Source: Bradyrhizobium sp. SRS-191 (GTDB taxonomy: Bacteria; Pseudomonadota; Alphaproteobacteria; Rhizobiales; Xanthobacteraceae). Taken from it: 64,000 nt of DNA. This document shows positions 18,114-26,836 of this stretch, piece by piece (position 1 is the first letter of the stretch; each line of letters starts with the position of its first letter). The notes under the pieces were generated by a model that worked only from the letters and a program-made list of their open reading frames with translations, made no database searches and was not told the DNA's origin. The stretch covers positions 1 to 64,000 of the forward strand of contig NZ_JANBVS010000001.1 of assembly GCF_024586915.1 (NCBI RefSeq). Direction: 5' to 3'. The position numbers and the translations under genes were made by a program.

Positions 18114-19136
18114 ATGCAACGTTTGCCTGCCGTGCTCGCAGTCTTCTGCATCTGGGCTAGCCTGCCGTTGTTGCCATTGGCGTATGCCGAGCCAGGCCAG
18201 CACTGGCCGGCGGCGAAGCCGGACGGCAGCTCCTGGCATGCTGCGGTGTCGCGCGACGTCCAGGAGTTTGCTGTCGAACACAAGCCGAAGGCCATCATGG
18301 TCGTCAGGGACGATGAGGTCGTCGCGTCCGCGGGGGACATCGCCGCAAAGGTCAATGTCCGGTCGATGCGAAAGAGCCTGCTCAGCGCTCTCATGGGCAT
18401 GGCGATCAAGGACGGTCGGATCGATCTCGACCGCACGCTTGCCGAACTCGCGATCGACGATGGGCCGCCGGCGCTGTCGCCTGCGGAGAAGGGCGCGACA
18501 GTTCGGCAGCTGCTGATGGCGCGCTCCGGCGTCTATCATGCCGCAGCCTATGAGACCGGGCAGATGAAGGAGCGGCGGCCGCCGCGCGACAGCCATCCGC
18601 CGGGAAGTTTCTGGTACTACAACAATTGGGACTTCAATGCGCTCGGCACGATCTATCGCCAGTCCGTCGGCGACATCTTCGCGAGCTTCCAAACGCGGAT
18701 CGCCAGGCCTATCGGCATGGAGGATTTCTCCGTAGCCGACGGCATGTATCTGAAGGAATCGTCGTCCGTTCATCCGGCCTATCTGTTTCAGATGAGCGCC
18801 CGGGATCTCGCAAGATTCGGTCTTTTGTTTCTCAATGGCGGGCGCTGGAACGGGGTGGAGGTTATTGCGCCGGAGTGGGTGAAGGACTCGACGACGCGGC
18901 TCTCGGACACGGAGCAGCCTGAACGCGGCTATGGCTATCTCTGGTGGACCTACACGAAGGGAAGTTCGGGCCTCAGCGCCTTCTTCGCCAATGGCTATGG
19001 CGGCCAAATGGTCGTCGTTGTCCCGTCGAAGCGACTGGTGATCGTCGAACTGGTCGATCTCGCCGTCAACCCGCAGGGTATCCGCACCCAGCGCGTGCTC
19101 GATCTCGTGAGCCGGATCAGCGCGTCGGTGCCTTGA
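18114..19136 (+). CDS. Exported serine hydrolase of the beta-lactamase family
   Basis: A 340-residue enzyme of the class C beta-lactamase / penicillin-binding-protein-like esterase family. A signal peptide (residues 1-23, ending AYA) points to the periplasm. The SxxK motif with catalytic Ser and Lys reads RSMRKS near residue 80, and the YxN motif lies in WYYNNWD near residue 170; the third motif is weak (NGYGGQ near residue 290). Substrate unknown: esterase, peptidase or lactamase activities occur in this family. Start at 18114 gives the signal peptide immediately. Confidence 0.85.
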   Translation: MQRLPAVLAVFCIWASLPLLPLAYAEPGQHWPAAKPDGSSWHAAVSRDVQEFAVEHKPKAIMVVRDDEVVASAGDIAAKVNVRSMRKSLLSALMGMAIKDGRIDLDRTLAELAIDDGPPALSPAEKGATVRQLLMARSGVYHAAAYETGQMKERRPPRDSHPPGSFWYYNNWDFNALGTIYRQSVGDIFASFQTRIARPIGMEDFSVADGMYLKESSSVHPAYLFQMSARDLARFGLLFLNGGRWNGVEVIAPEWVKDSTTRLSDTEQPERGYGYLWWTYTKGSSGLSAFFANGYGGQMVVVVPSKRLVIVELVDLAVNPQGIRTQRVLDLVSRISASVP

Positions 19137-19146
19137 GAGGTCGGAC

Positions 19147-19677
19147 ATGCCGATCGCGATCAATCTCCGGTCAGATCACGTGTCCGCAGGCGAGATCGAG
19201 CGTCTGTGGGACCAGGTCGCGGCGTTCGAGGACGCACCATCAATGCGCGAACTCGATTATCGCCCGCATTTCACTTTGGCGATCTACGAGTCGCCCGACA
19301 TCGACGCGGCAGCCGCATGGCAGGTCATGTCCGCGGTGGTGTGCGGTGGCGGAGCGTTGAAGATCGAGTTCAGGCGGCTTGCATGGTTCACGCACCCACG
19401 CTTCGTGCTGTGGGCCGTGCCTGAACCGGTTGAGGAGCTGTCGCGCTGGCACGCAGCCATCGCTGCAGCCATCGACCCTGCGCATTGCCGAGAGCACTAT
19501 CGACCTGGTGCCTGGACGCCTCACTGCACGCTGGGCACGCGGATCGTGGACGCTCATCGTGCCGACGCGGTGGCCCTCGCACGCGCGTTCGACCGGCCTT
19601 TCTCCGTCGTATTCGACGTCGCCGACTGCGTGACGTTTCCGCCTGTCCAGATCGTGGCGGAGCAGAAGCTGGATTGA
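19147..19677 (+). CDS. 2H phosphoesterase / 2'-5' RNA ligase family protein
   Basis: A 176-residue protein with the two H-x-T motifs that define the 2H superfamily: HFTLAIYE near residue 40 and HCTLGTRI near residue 125. Members hydrolyse cyclic phosphodiester or 2'-5' bonds in RNA or nucleotides. It starts ten bases after the serine hydrolase gene on the same strand. The physiological substrate cannot be predicted. Confidence 0.8.
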   Translation: MPIAINLRSDHVSAGEIERLWDQVAAFEDAPSMRELDYRPHFTLAIYESPDIDAAAAWQVMSAVVCGGGALKIEFRRLAWFTHPRFVLWAVPEPVEELSRWHAAIAAAIDPAHCREHYRPGAWTPHCTLGTRIVDAHRADAVALARAFDRPFSVVFDVADCVTFPPVQIVAEQKLD

Positions 19678-19738
19678 ACGAGTTCTGCTCCCATTGGAGG
19701 TCAGAAAATCGGAGGCGGGATGCTCACCGCCAAGATGC

Positions 19739-20137
19739 TCACCGCCAGGACGGCTTCGGCAGCTGCTCGGGATTGAACTTCGGGACCGGGCGTGGAGCCG
19801 GCGGCGGCGCATTGTCCGGTGAGGAATACAGCAGGAACGCTTCGAAGGGCACGTCGGGCGCTTCGGCGGCCCGGCCCGAGCAGGTGAAGGAAGTGGCTCG
19901 ACAGCAGCCTTCCAGGCTGAGGGTCAGTTCGTCCGGACCGAACAGCGAGGGCTGTCCCGGGGCGTGCCGCTTCGTCCTGATCAGGGCGGTGAAGCGTTCG
20001 CCGTGCGCCTCGTAGCTGCCGCTATAGCTCAGCACGCCATCGCCGCCGCAGACCTTGCCCGCGGTCAATTGCACGATCCCGGTCCCCTGGCCCCGTGGGG
20101 TCTTGAACCAGGCGGAGTAGATACCTTCTCTCATCAT
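19739..20137 (-). CDS. GrlR-like protein
   Basis: A 132-residue protein resembling the GrlR family (lipocalin-like negative regulator of a type III secretion system in enteric pathogens). The family opening GIYSAWF lies at residues 5-11, followed by GGDG and YSGSYE strands and a Pro-rich tail. No type III secretion genes lie nearby, so the role here is probably different. Two adjacent ATG codons could serve as start. Assignment rests on remembered family pattern. Confidence 0.65.
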   Translation of the reverse strand: MMREGIYSAWFKTPRGQGTGIVQLTAGKVCGGDGVLSYSGSYEAHGERFTALIRTKRHAPGQPSLFGPDELTLSLEGCCRATSFTCSGRAAEAPDVPFEAFLLYSSPDNAPPPAPRPVPKFNPEQLPKPSWR

Positions 20138-20389
20138 GGGCGATGCCCCCGTCGATGGGTCGCATCATCGTTGTGCATCGCAAATTAAAGGAAGGTGAAA
20201 GCAATCGCGCCAACCCCGTGGGAACCCGGGAATTTATTCGTATACAAATGGTGAGCCGGCGGCTCTCGGTTGAGCCGGCGGCGTCCTGAATCCTGCGAAT
20301 TCTCGGCTCTTGCTAGGATGTTTGTCGCTCGGAGCCGCTTACGCCAGGGTATAGAGGAACCAGACCAAAGTCATTTCGAAAGACATGCC

Positions 20390-21256
20390 ATGCCATCCGA
20401 AGCCCGCTCGCCACGTCTTGCCGTCCTCATCGACGCCGACAACGCCTCGGCCAAGATCGTCGACGGGCTGTTCGAGGAGATCGCCAAGATCGGCGAGGCG
20501 AGCGTGCGCCGGATCTATGGCGACTTCTCCAGTCCGCGCTCGAAGCCCTGGGCCGACACGCTTTCGCGCCACGCGATCGTGCCGCAGCAGCAGTTCGCCT
20601 ACACCACCGGCAAGAACGCCTCCGACATCACGCTGGTGATCGACGCCATGGACCTGCTGCACAGCGGCCGGTTCGACGGCTTCTGCCTGGTGTCGTCCGA
20701 CAGCGACTTCACGAGACTTGCGGCGCGCATCCGCGAGCAGGGCATCGACGTGTTCGGCTTCGGCGAGCAGAAGACGCCGGAGAGTTTTCGGCAGGCCTGC
20801 CGCAGGTTCATCTACACGGAGAACCTGAGGAGTGACGCTGTGAGCAGCAAGGATGCGGACAGCGCCGCTGCGCCGAAGCCGCTGCAGCCGATCAGTGCCG
20901 CAACGCCGATGATCAAGAAGGTCATCACGCAGATGGAGAGCGAGGACGGGTGGGTCGCGCTCGGCGAAGTCGGCAAGCAGCTCTCCAACCTCGTCTCCGA
21001 CTTCGATCCGCGCACCTATGGCTGCCGCAAGCTCAGCGACCTCGTGCGCAAGACCGGCGCGTTCGACATCGAGGAGCAGTCCAAGGGCGGTGGCTCGGTG
21101 CGCATCCGGGTGAAAGCGACGCGCGCGCCTCAGCCTGAGACGGCACAGCCCAAGGACGCTCTGCCAAAGGACGCGCAAGCCGATGCGTCCCCCAAGGAGG
21201 CGCAAGCCAAGTCTCGGGCCCCGCGCGGCCGCCGCCGGGCCGCAGCCAAACCGTGA
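20390..21256 (+). CDS. NYN domain protein with C-terminal OST-HTH/LOTUS domain
   Basis: A 288-residue putative RNA-metabolism protein. The N-terminal NYN (LabA/DUF88, PIN-like nuclease) domain shows the acidic residues of the active site: IDADNAS at residue 11, DITLVIDAMDLLH near residue 80 and SSDSDFTRL near residue 103. Residues about 170-250 resemble the OST-HTH/LOTUS RNA-binding fold (CRKLSDLVRKTGAFDIEE). The tail is Ala/Lys/Pro-rich. ATG at 20390 begins the conserved region; an earlier in-frame start at 20270 adds 40 residues. Confidence 0.82.
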   Translation: MPSEARSPRLAVLIDADNASAKIVDGLFEEIAKIGEASVRRIYGDFSSPRSKPWADTLSRHAIVPQQQFAYTTGKNASDITLVIDAMDLLHSGRFDGFCLVSSDSDFTRLAARIREQGIDVFGFGEQKTPESFRQACRRFIYTENLRSDAVSSKDADSAAAPKPLQPISAATPMIKKVITQMESEDGWVALGEVGKQLSNLVSDFDPRTYGCRKLSDLVRKTGAFDIEEQSKGGGSVRIRVKATRAPQPETAQPKDALPKDAQADASPKEAQAKSRAPRGRRRAAAKP

Positions 21257-21326
21257 TGGTTCCGGTGCGGGGGGCTCGATCGCGTCCGCGCGTGCGATGA
21301 TCCGCGACACCGTCTGACCTGGGCCG

Positions 21327-22085
21327 CTACGCCATGAGCTTGTCGCGGAGGTAGCGGTGAGCCTCCTGCTTGGCCTGCGGCGGACAGAACGAGATGAAGG
21401 GCAGGCCGGCATCGCCCGATGGGGCGCCGTCGAACGGCAGCGCCAGCCGGTGCTCGTGCTGTTCCAGATGGACGCAGATCGCCCGCAGGCCGAGATAAAG
21501 GGCCTGGAACGAATCCGCGCCGGAAATCGCCTGCGCCATCGGCCGGCCCAGGCCGCGAACCTCGAACTCGCACGACCAGCGTGTTGCCGCGGCGCGTTTG
21601 GGCGCGGACAGCCGTGCGACGACGGCGGCGTCCGTGGTCACGTCGCGCAGCACACGCTCGGCGACGATGTCGGTCATCGGCGTCCCGGGCACACTCTCCG
21701 GCGGCACTGACGAGACCGGTCCGGGCAAGGCGTCGAGCAACTCCTGGTCACGCTGCGTGACGAAGCGCAGGGCTTCGGTCCGGGTCTGCGGAAAACAGCA
21801 GCTGGTCACCAGGGGAATGTCCGCGTCCCCCGACGCGCCGTCGAGGGACGCCAGCTCTGCTTCGTCGTCCGCGAGAAGCCTGCAGAGCAGCTGCAGGCCC
21901 AGATAGAGCGCCTGAAAAGAGTCGCCGCCGATGATCGATCTGTCCACGGGGCTCGTCAGGCCGTGCAGCTCGATCCTGCAGCGCCACTCGCAATCGTTGA
22001 CGCGTTCGGGCGCGAACAGCCGTGCGACCACATCGCTGTTCGTTGCGACCTTCCGGTAGCTACGCTCAGCCACGAGTGTCGTCAT
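21327..22085 (-). CDS. Protein with two tandem copies of a DUF6968-like domain
   Basis: A 252-residue protein made of two similar halves. Residues about 4-115 and 138-252 each contain VAER, then a VVARL segment (FAPER or SAPKR), then GGDSFQALYLGL or SGADSFQALYLGL, then an LPF/IP...FCPPQ or CCFPQ segment. The halves are joined by a Pro-rich linker. The domain resembles a small family I recall as DUF6968; function unknown. The architecture points to an internal gene duplication. Confidence 0.7.
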   Translation of the reverse strand: MTTLVAERSYRKVATNSDVVARLFAPERVNDCEWRCRIELHGLTSPVDRSIIGGDSFQALYLGLQLLCRLLADDEAELASLDGASGDADIPLVTSCCFPQTRTEALRFVTQRDQELLDALPGPVSSVPPESVPGTPMTDIVAERVLRDVTTDAAVVARLSAPKRAAATRWSCEFEVRGLGRPMAQAISGADSFQALYLGLRAICVHLEQHEHRLALPFDGAPSGDAGLPFISFCPPQAKQEAHRYLRDKLMA

Positions 22086-22152
22086 CTTCGCTTCCTTCCT
22101 GACAACGGGTTAATGAGTCCCTCCCGCGGGCGCTGTCTCACGCCGACGAAGC

Positions 22153-23391
22153 TCACCCGCCTTGCCGCAGCTTCGCCAGCACCTTCAGCCCGCCATAGCC
22201 GTCGGCGGGCGTGATGCCCGCCTTGGCCTGGAAGTCGCGGATGGCCTTCATCGTGTCGTTGCCGACGCGACCGTCGGTGCCGCCGGTGTCGAAGCCGGCG
22301 GCGGTCAGGCGCTTCTGCATCTCCTGGACTTCGGCCAAGGTCAGCGCGCGCTCGGAGCCGGGGAAGGGATGCAGGAACGGAGGGCTTCCCAGGATGCGGT
22401 CGCCGAGATGGCAGATCGCGAGCGCGTAGCTCATCGCGGGATTATAGGACTTCACGGAGTAGAAGTTCGGACCGAGCAGGAAGGCGGGGCCGCCCTCGAC
22501 CGGGATCCAGAGTTGCGCTGACGCGTTCGGCTGCGGGAAGGACTCGCCGTCGGCGCGGGTGACGCCGGCGGCCTGCCAGGCCGCGTAGGTCCTGCTGCCC
22601 GACATGTTGCCGGGCGCGCGCACCTCATAGCCCCAATGCTCGCCGCGATGGTATTTGCCGCGGTTGACGAGATACCGCGCGGTCGAGCCGAGCGCGTCGT
22701 CGGGCCGGCCGAACGGGTTGATCTTGCCGTCGCCGTCATAGTCGAAGCCGACGTTGAGCCAGACCTCGGGCATCCACTGGGTATGGCCCATCGCGCCGGC
22801 CCAGGAGCCGCGCATCTCCTCCGGCGTGCTCCAGCCGCGGTCGACGATCTTCAGCGCGTTGGTGAGCTCGGTCTCCCAATAGGCCTTGCGGCGCGGCTCG
22901 TTCCAGGCGAGCGCGGCGAGCGCGGGAAACACCGGACGCATGTGGTTCTGCTGCACCAGGGGATCGCCGAATGCGGACTCGACGCCCCACAGCGCCAGCA
23001 AGGTGCCGCGCTCGACGCCGAAATCCTTCTCGATGCGCGCGAACAGCGCCTCGTTCCTCGAGAGCGCGATCTTGCCGTTGATGACGCGCCAATCGGAGAC
23101 GCGGCGGTTGATGTACTGCCAGAGTTGCTCCTTGAACTCGGGCTGATTGCGCATCTCCTTGAACACGGTCATGTCCGGCTCGAGCCGGGACATGACGCGC
23201 GTCCAGGTCGCCTGCGAGATGCCCTTGGCAAGCGCCCGGCTGCGGAAGCCGTCGCGCCAGGCGTCGAACTCGGCCGGCGCTGCCATGGCCGGCAACGGAG
23301 ACAAGGGAGACAAGGCAGGCATGAGCAGCGCGGCGGCGCCGAGGCCGGAGCGGAGCAGGGTGCGGCGGGTCGGGGAATCGGGCTGGGTCAT
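22153..23391 (-). CDS. Lytic murein transglycosylase (MltB type) with peptidoglycan-binding domain
   Basis: Cleaves the glycan strand of peptidoglycan to form 1,6-anhydromuramic ends; periplasmic. It has 412 residues. A signal peptide with twin arginines (TRRTLLRSG) suggests Tat export. The catalytic Glu lies in WGVESAFGD near residue 140, and family motifs SWAGAMGHTQWMPE and YDGDGKINPF follow. Residues about 345-405 form a peptidoglycan-binding domain (VQEMQKRLTAAGF, then DFQAKAG). The gene stands alone. Confidence 0.92.
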   Translation of the reverse strand: MTQPDSPTRRTLLRSGLGAAALLMPALSPLSPLPAMAAPAEFDAWRDGFRSRALAKGISQATWTRVMSRLEPDMTVFKEMRNQPEFKEQLWQYINRRVSDWRVINGKIALSRNEALFARIEKDFGVERGTLLALWGVESAFGDPLVQQNHMRPVFPALAALAWNEPRRKAYWETELTNALKIVDRGWSTPEEMRGSWAGAMGHTQWMPEVWLNVGFDYDGDGKINPFGRPDDALGSTARYLVNRGKYHRGEHWGYEVRAPGNMSGSRTYAAWQAAGVTRADGESFPQPNASAQLWIPVEGGPAFLLGPNFYSVKSYNPAMSYALAICHLGDRILGSPPFLHPFPGSERALTLAEVQEMQKRLTAAGFDTGGTDGRVGNDTMKAIRDFQAKAGITPADGYGGLKVLAKLRQGG

Positions 23392-23442
23392 GGCCGGCAG
23401 TGTAGCCGCTGGCGCGGGAGGACGGCAGACCCCCTGGGGCGT

Positions 23443-23970
23443 TCAATCCGGATGGAACTCGGCCGCGACACGCGCCAGCCAGCGGCGGATGGTCGCGAGG
23501 TCGCGCTCGCCGAGCCCCGCGCCGAGGCGGCGCTCCAGCGCGCTCGCTTGGCGCCGGGCCTTGGCCAGCAGGGCACGGCCGTGAGCGGTCAGCGTCCACT
23601 GCAGAATCCGTCCATGCACCGGATGCGGCGAGCGCTGGATGGCGCGGTCACGTTCCAGATTGTTGATGATGACGTTGACGGTCTGCGGCGTCAGCAGCGC
23701 GACGCGGGCGCAGTCGGCGCCGGACAAGCCGGGATAGGCTTTCAGCATCGTCAGCACCACGAATTGCGGATGCGTGAGGCCGGTCGAGACGAGCGCGCGA
23801 TCGAGCGACAGCCGCGCCGCCGCCTGGGCCTGGCGCAGGAGATAAGCGAGGTGACCGTCCTCGCCGCGCTTGCCCTCGCCGGGCGCCGGCGGGCGCGCGG
23901 GCTGACCGGTGCGCGCCGCGCGCGTTTGCCGCCGCGCGCGCGAAGGTGAAGATGTCCGTGCCTTGCGCAT
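23443..23970 (-). CDS. MarR-family transcriptional regulator
   Basis: A 175-residue winged-helix regulator. The helix-turn-helix lies near residues 85-125 (SGADCARVALLTPQTVNVIINNL), followed by the wing with HPVHGRILQW. The start at 23970 is one base from an 18-base perfect palindrome, so the protein probably represses both itself and the divergent AhpD-type gene at 24024. The N-terminal 30 residues are Arg/Pro-rich. The inducer is unknown; family members often sense oxidants or phenolics. Confidence 0.88.
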   Translation of the reverse strand: MRKARTSSPSRARRQTRAARTGQPARPPAPGEGKRGEDGHLAYLLRQAQAAARLSLDRALVSTGLTHPQFVVLTMLKAYPGLSGADCARVALLTPQTVNVIINNLERDRAIQRSPHPVHGRILQWTLTAHGRALLAKARRQASALERRLGAGLGERDLATIRRWLARVAAEFHPD

Positions 23971-23971
23971 G

Positions 23972-24008
23972 TTATCAGAGCTCTGATAAATTGTCAGAGG
24001 ACTGATAA
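23972..24008. promoter_or_regulatory. Double MarR-type operator between divergent genes
   Basis: TTATCAGAGCTCTGATAA (23972-23989) is a perfect palindrome. TTGTCAGAGGACTGATAA (23991-24008) is a second, imperfect copy 19 bases downstream, about two helical turns. They fill the 53-base gap between the MarR and AhpD-type start codons, so bound regulator would block both promoters. Confidence 0.75.
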
Positions 24009-24023
24009 CACGAGAGACGAACC

Positions 24024-24494
24024 ATGTCACATGCGCGCAGCGAGTATGCGGATTTCAGGCGGCAGGCGCCGGAGCTGTATGACGCCATCCTTGCGGTCAG
24101 CCAGCAGGCGGCCAAGGCCGGGCTCGACAAGCAGCTGCTCGAGCTGGTCAAGATCCGCGCGTCGCAGATCAACGGCTGTGCGTTCTGCGTGCAGCATCAT
24201 GTGCTGCTGGCGGAGAAGCTCGGCGTGTCCGCCGACAAGCTCAACCTCGTCGTGGTCTGGCGCGAGGCGCCGCATTTCTCCGCGCGCGAGCGTGCGGCGC
24301 TGGCGTTCACCGAGGCGGTGACGAAGCTGGATGGTGGCGTCAGCGACGAGGTCTATGCGCAGGCGCGTACTGAATTCTCGGAGACGGAGCTGGTGTTCCT
24401 GACGTCGGCGATCGGCGTCATCAATCTCTGGAACCGCTATGGCGTCGCCTTCCGCTGGACGCCGGCGGAGCGGCCGGCGCGCTCCGTCAGCTGA
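24024..24494 (+). CDS. Carboxymuconolactone decarboxylase / AhpD-family protein
   Basis: A 156-residue peroxidase-like protein. The AhpD redox motif CxxCxxxH is intact (CAFCVQHH near residue 52) with the upstream Glu in LLELVKIRASQINGC. Members reduce peroxides or partner alkyl hydroperoxide reductases, others are decarboxylases. Control by the adjacent MarR-type regulator through the double palindrome fits an oxidative or electrophile response. Stand-alone gene followed by a small hypothetical gene. Confidence 0.88.
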   Translation: MSHARSEYADFRRQAPELYDAILAVSQQAAKAGLDKQLLELVKIRASQINGCAFCVQHHVLLAEKLGVSADKLNLVVVWREAPHFSARERAALAFTEAVTKLDGGVSDEVYAQARTEFSETELVFLTSAIGVINLWNRYGVAFRWTPAERPARSVS

Positions 24495-24552
24495 CGTCGA
24501 TGGAACCTCGGCGAAGCGGCGCGAGTTGTGCCTTCAAACGAGGGAGGCGCAC

Positions 24553-24735
24553 GTGACAGAGCCGAACGAGCCGCTCAAGCCCGACGATTTTCCTTTGGAG
24601 GCCGATGAAGATCGCGTGCGTCGCAAAGACGGGAAGCCGATCGCCAAGACCAAGGACGAAGCGATGGCGCATGAGATTGCCGAGCGTCTGAACGCCGAGG
24701 AGCACCGGCGGGAAGAGGACAAGTGGTCGGCGTGA
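24553..24735 (+). CDS. Small charged protein of unknown function
   Basis: A 60-residue highly charged soluble protein (KPDDFPLEADEDRVRRKDG, then AHEIAERLNAEEHRREED). GTG at 24553 is supported by GGAGG six bases upstream. It has no membrane segment, and the C-terminal half is probably one amphipathic helix. Function unknown. Confidence 0.65.
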   Translation: MTEPNEPLKPDDFPLEADEDRVRRKDGKPIAKTKDEAMAHEIAERLNAEEHRREEDKWSA

Positions 24736-24776
24736 CCTTGAGGGCAGTTGAAGTCCATATTTGCCCAAGGGATTGG

Positions 24777-24799
24777 ATGGCCGGGTCAAGCCCGGCCAT
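24777..24799. terminator. Hairpin between convergent genes
   Basis: ATGGCCGGG at 24777-24785 and CCCGGCCAT at 24791-24799 form a perfect nine-base stem around TCAAG. It lies between convergent genes and could end both transcripts, although no T-run is present. It resembles a short dispersed palindrome of this group of bacteria. Confidence 0.5.
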
Positions 24800-24816
24800 G
24801 ACGAGCGTTGCGGCTC

Positions 24817-25080
24817 TTAGAACGGGTTCGCCGGCTGAGCGCGCTTCGGTCCTTCCGGCTTCGGCTCGACGGCGAGGCTGGGATCGGTCGGCATGACGCG
24901 GGCGCCGGCGGCGCGGGCGACCTGGCCGGTCATCGAATGTCGCGCCGCGTCGGCGGATTTGATCTCCGGGGGGTGCCAGCGGTCGCGCACCAGCATGATG
25001 AGCGCGCCCACGCAGGCAAGAGCGATCGCTGCGGACACCAGCGCCGGTCCGGTCCTGTGCTGCGATGTGACTGTCGCCAT
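24817..25080 (-). CDS. Small single-pass membrane protein
   Basis: An 87-residue protein with one hydrophobic helix near residues 13-32 and a polar Pro/Lys-rich tail. Start at 25080 follows AGGAGG by eight bases. Function unknown. It lies downstream of, and on the same strand as, the M23 peptidase. Confidence 0.7.
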   Translation of the reverse strand: MATVTSQHRTGPALVSAAIALACVGALIMLVRDRWHPPEIKSADAARHSMTGQVARAAGARVMPTDPSLAVEPKPEGPKRAQPANPF

Positions 25081-25146
25081 TCGACATCCTCCTTGGGTCA
25101 TCAACCCGCAGCCAGGGAGGTCAGTTCCGGCCCTCTGACCGCGCGA

Positions 25147-26784
25147 TCAGTTCCGGTCGCGCCCCACGGCAGCGTCCGCGGAGGGGCCGAGCGGTGAGGC
25201 GGCTTGCGCCGGCACCCTGATGGTTCCCGTGGTCACGGGAGATGGCGACGCGGCCATCTCCGGGCCTGCGTCGATCTCGCGGCCGCGGCCGCCGATCAGG
25301 CGTTCATAGGCGGCGATCAGGGTCATGTAGGGATTGACCCAGATCCAGCCGTCACGGGTGAACAATTGGATGTCGAAATGCACGTGCCGCGTGGTGCCGT
25401 TGGGATGGTCGAGGTAGTTCGAGACCACGCCGATCGGCTCGCCTTCGCGCAACGAACGGCCGTTGAGCAGGCCGTCCTTGTCCATCGCGGCCGGGTTCAT
25501 GTGCATGTAGCGGAAGCGGATGTGCTCGGTGCCGCTGTTGACCTGGATGGTGACGGCCTGCTGCCTGGTCGCGCGGATGACGACGCCGTCGCGCACCGCC
25601 AGCACGCGCTGCCGCTGAGGGTCGCAACCGTCAGGCCCATTACGGCGCACCGGGCAGATGCCCGGCCGGATGTCCTGGCCCTGGTGTCCGAAGCCGCTGG
25701 CGCACTGGCCGACATTGAAGTCGCGTGCCTCGCAGAAGCTGTCGCGCCAGGGATACTGACTCCAGGGCTGGTCGAGCTTGTCGCTGGCGCGGCGGCGGCC
25801 GAACGACTGCGAGTGGACGTAGGCCGGCGCGTCGACGGGAAAGTGGATCTGCGAGTAGACGATGCGATCAGCACGTCCGCCCTGGCCGCGCGCGCCTGAA
25901 TTGGCGACGATGTCGCCGGGCGGACGATAGCTGAAATCGGGGTCGAGCGTAGAGGGCCGATCGACGCCGAGCTGTGTGACCTCCGTCGTACGGCGCGCCG
26001 GCTGGCCGCCGGCGACGCGCAATGCCCTGAGGAAGCGCTCTGCGACCGGATAGGCCTCGCGGCAGGCGAGGCGCTTCGGCCGCGGTGCGCTGTCGAGGCA
26101 TTGGATCGAGACCACATAGGGCACGCCGAAACGGGTGAAGGCGTAGCGGACATAGCCTTCGCGGATGAAGCGGCGCAGGTCGGGATATTGCGCTGACAGC
26201 GCCTTGACCGGGTCGCCCTTGCCGCCCGCGGGATCGGCGATGTCGTAGGTGAGGCTCGATCCCGTGATCTGGACCTCGACCGGCTTGGCGAAGATGCGCG
26301 AGGGCAGGCCGGAGGTCACCTCGGGAGCGAGCGAGAACACCGCGTCGTAGCCGGAGGGACCGGCGTCGAACAGGTCGGTCTGGAAGTCGGCCTGGTAGCG
26401 CGGCAGGGTCTGCGGATCGACCGCGCCGCGGCGGCGCGCGCCGAGATAGGAAGCCGTGTCGAACGGCAGCAAAACAGGGACCGGACTGCGTCCGATCCCT
26501 GTGAAGATGGTCGAGGTGACGCCGTTGAGCTGTACCAATGCGGGCCGCCGCCGCGGGTCATCGCTGGTCAGGCTAGGTCGGCGCACTGAGGGTGCGAAGT
26601 CGGCGACGACGTCGGGGGCCGCATTGAGCTCGGACCGAAGCTGGTCGAGCGCAGCACGCCAGTCGGCGCGCTGAAGCGAGATGGCGGGCGCGGCGAGGGA
26701 GTCTGCCGCGCGCGCCCAAGAGGCCGCCGCCAGCGTGATCACCGCCGCCAGGGCCGCGGTGATAAAGGTGATCCTTGCCCCCAA
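25147..26784 (-). CDS. M23-family peptidase (LytM-like), exported
   Basis: A 545-residue exported protein with a signal peptide (residues 1-26, ending ARA). The zinc motifs of M23 endopeptidases are present: HQGQDIRPG near residue 372 (HxxxD) and HVHFDIQ near residue 472 (HxH). It probably cleaves peptide cross-links in peptidoglycan or regulates an amidase. Residues 30-350 are a long N-terminal region without a domain I recognise; two Cys pairs surround the first metal motif. Confidence 0.85.
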   Translation of the reverse strand: MGARITFITAALAAVITLAAASWARAADSLAAPAISLQRADWRAALDQLRSELNAAPDVVADFAPSVRRPSLTSDDPRRRPALVQLNGVTSTIFTGIGRSPVPVLLPFDTASYLGARRRGAVDPQTLPRYQADFQTDLFDAGPSGYDAVFSLAPEVTSGLPSRIFAKPVEVQITGSSLTYDIADPAGGKGDPVKALSAQYPDLRRFIREGYVRYAFTRFGVPYVVSIQCLDSAPRPKRLACREAYPVAERFLRALRVAGGQPARRTTEVTQLGVDRPSTLDPDFSYRPPGDIVANSGARGQGGRADRIVYSQIHFPVDAPAYVHSQSFGRRRASDKLDQPWSQYPWRDSFCEARDFNVGQCASGFGHQGQDIRPGICPVRRNGPDGCDPQRQRVLAVRDGVVIRATRQQAVTIQVNSGTEHIRFRYMHMNPAAMDKDGLLNGRSLREGEPIGVVSNYLDHPNGTTRHVHFDIQLFTRDGWIWVNPYMTLIAAYERLIGGRGREIDAGPEMAASPSPVTTGTIRVPAQAASPLGPSADAAVGRDRN

Positions 26785-26836
26785 TCCCCCCGCGCCCCCC
26801 GGCGTCAGATCATGCCATCGCGGCCGCCATCATGCG

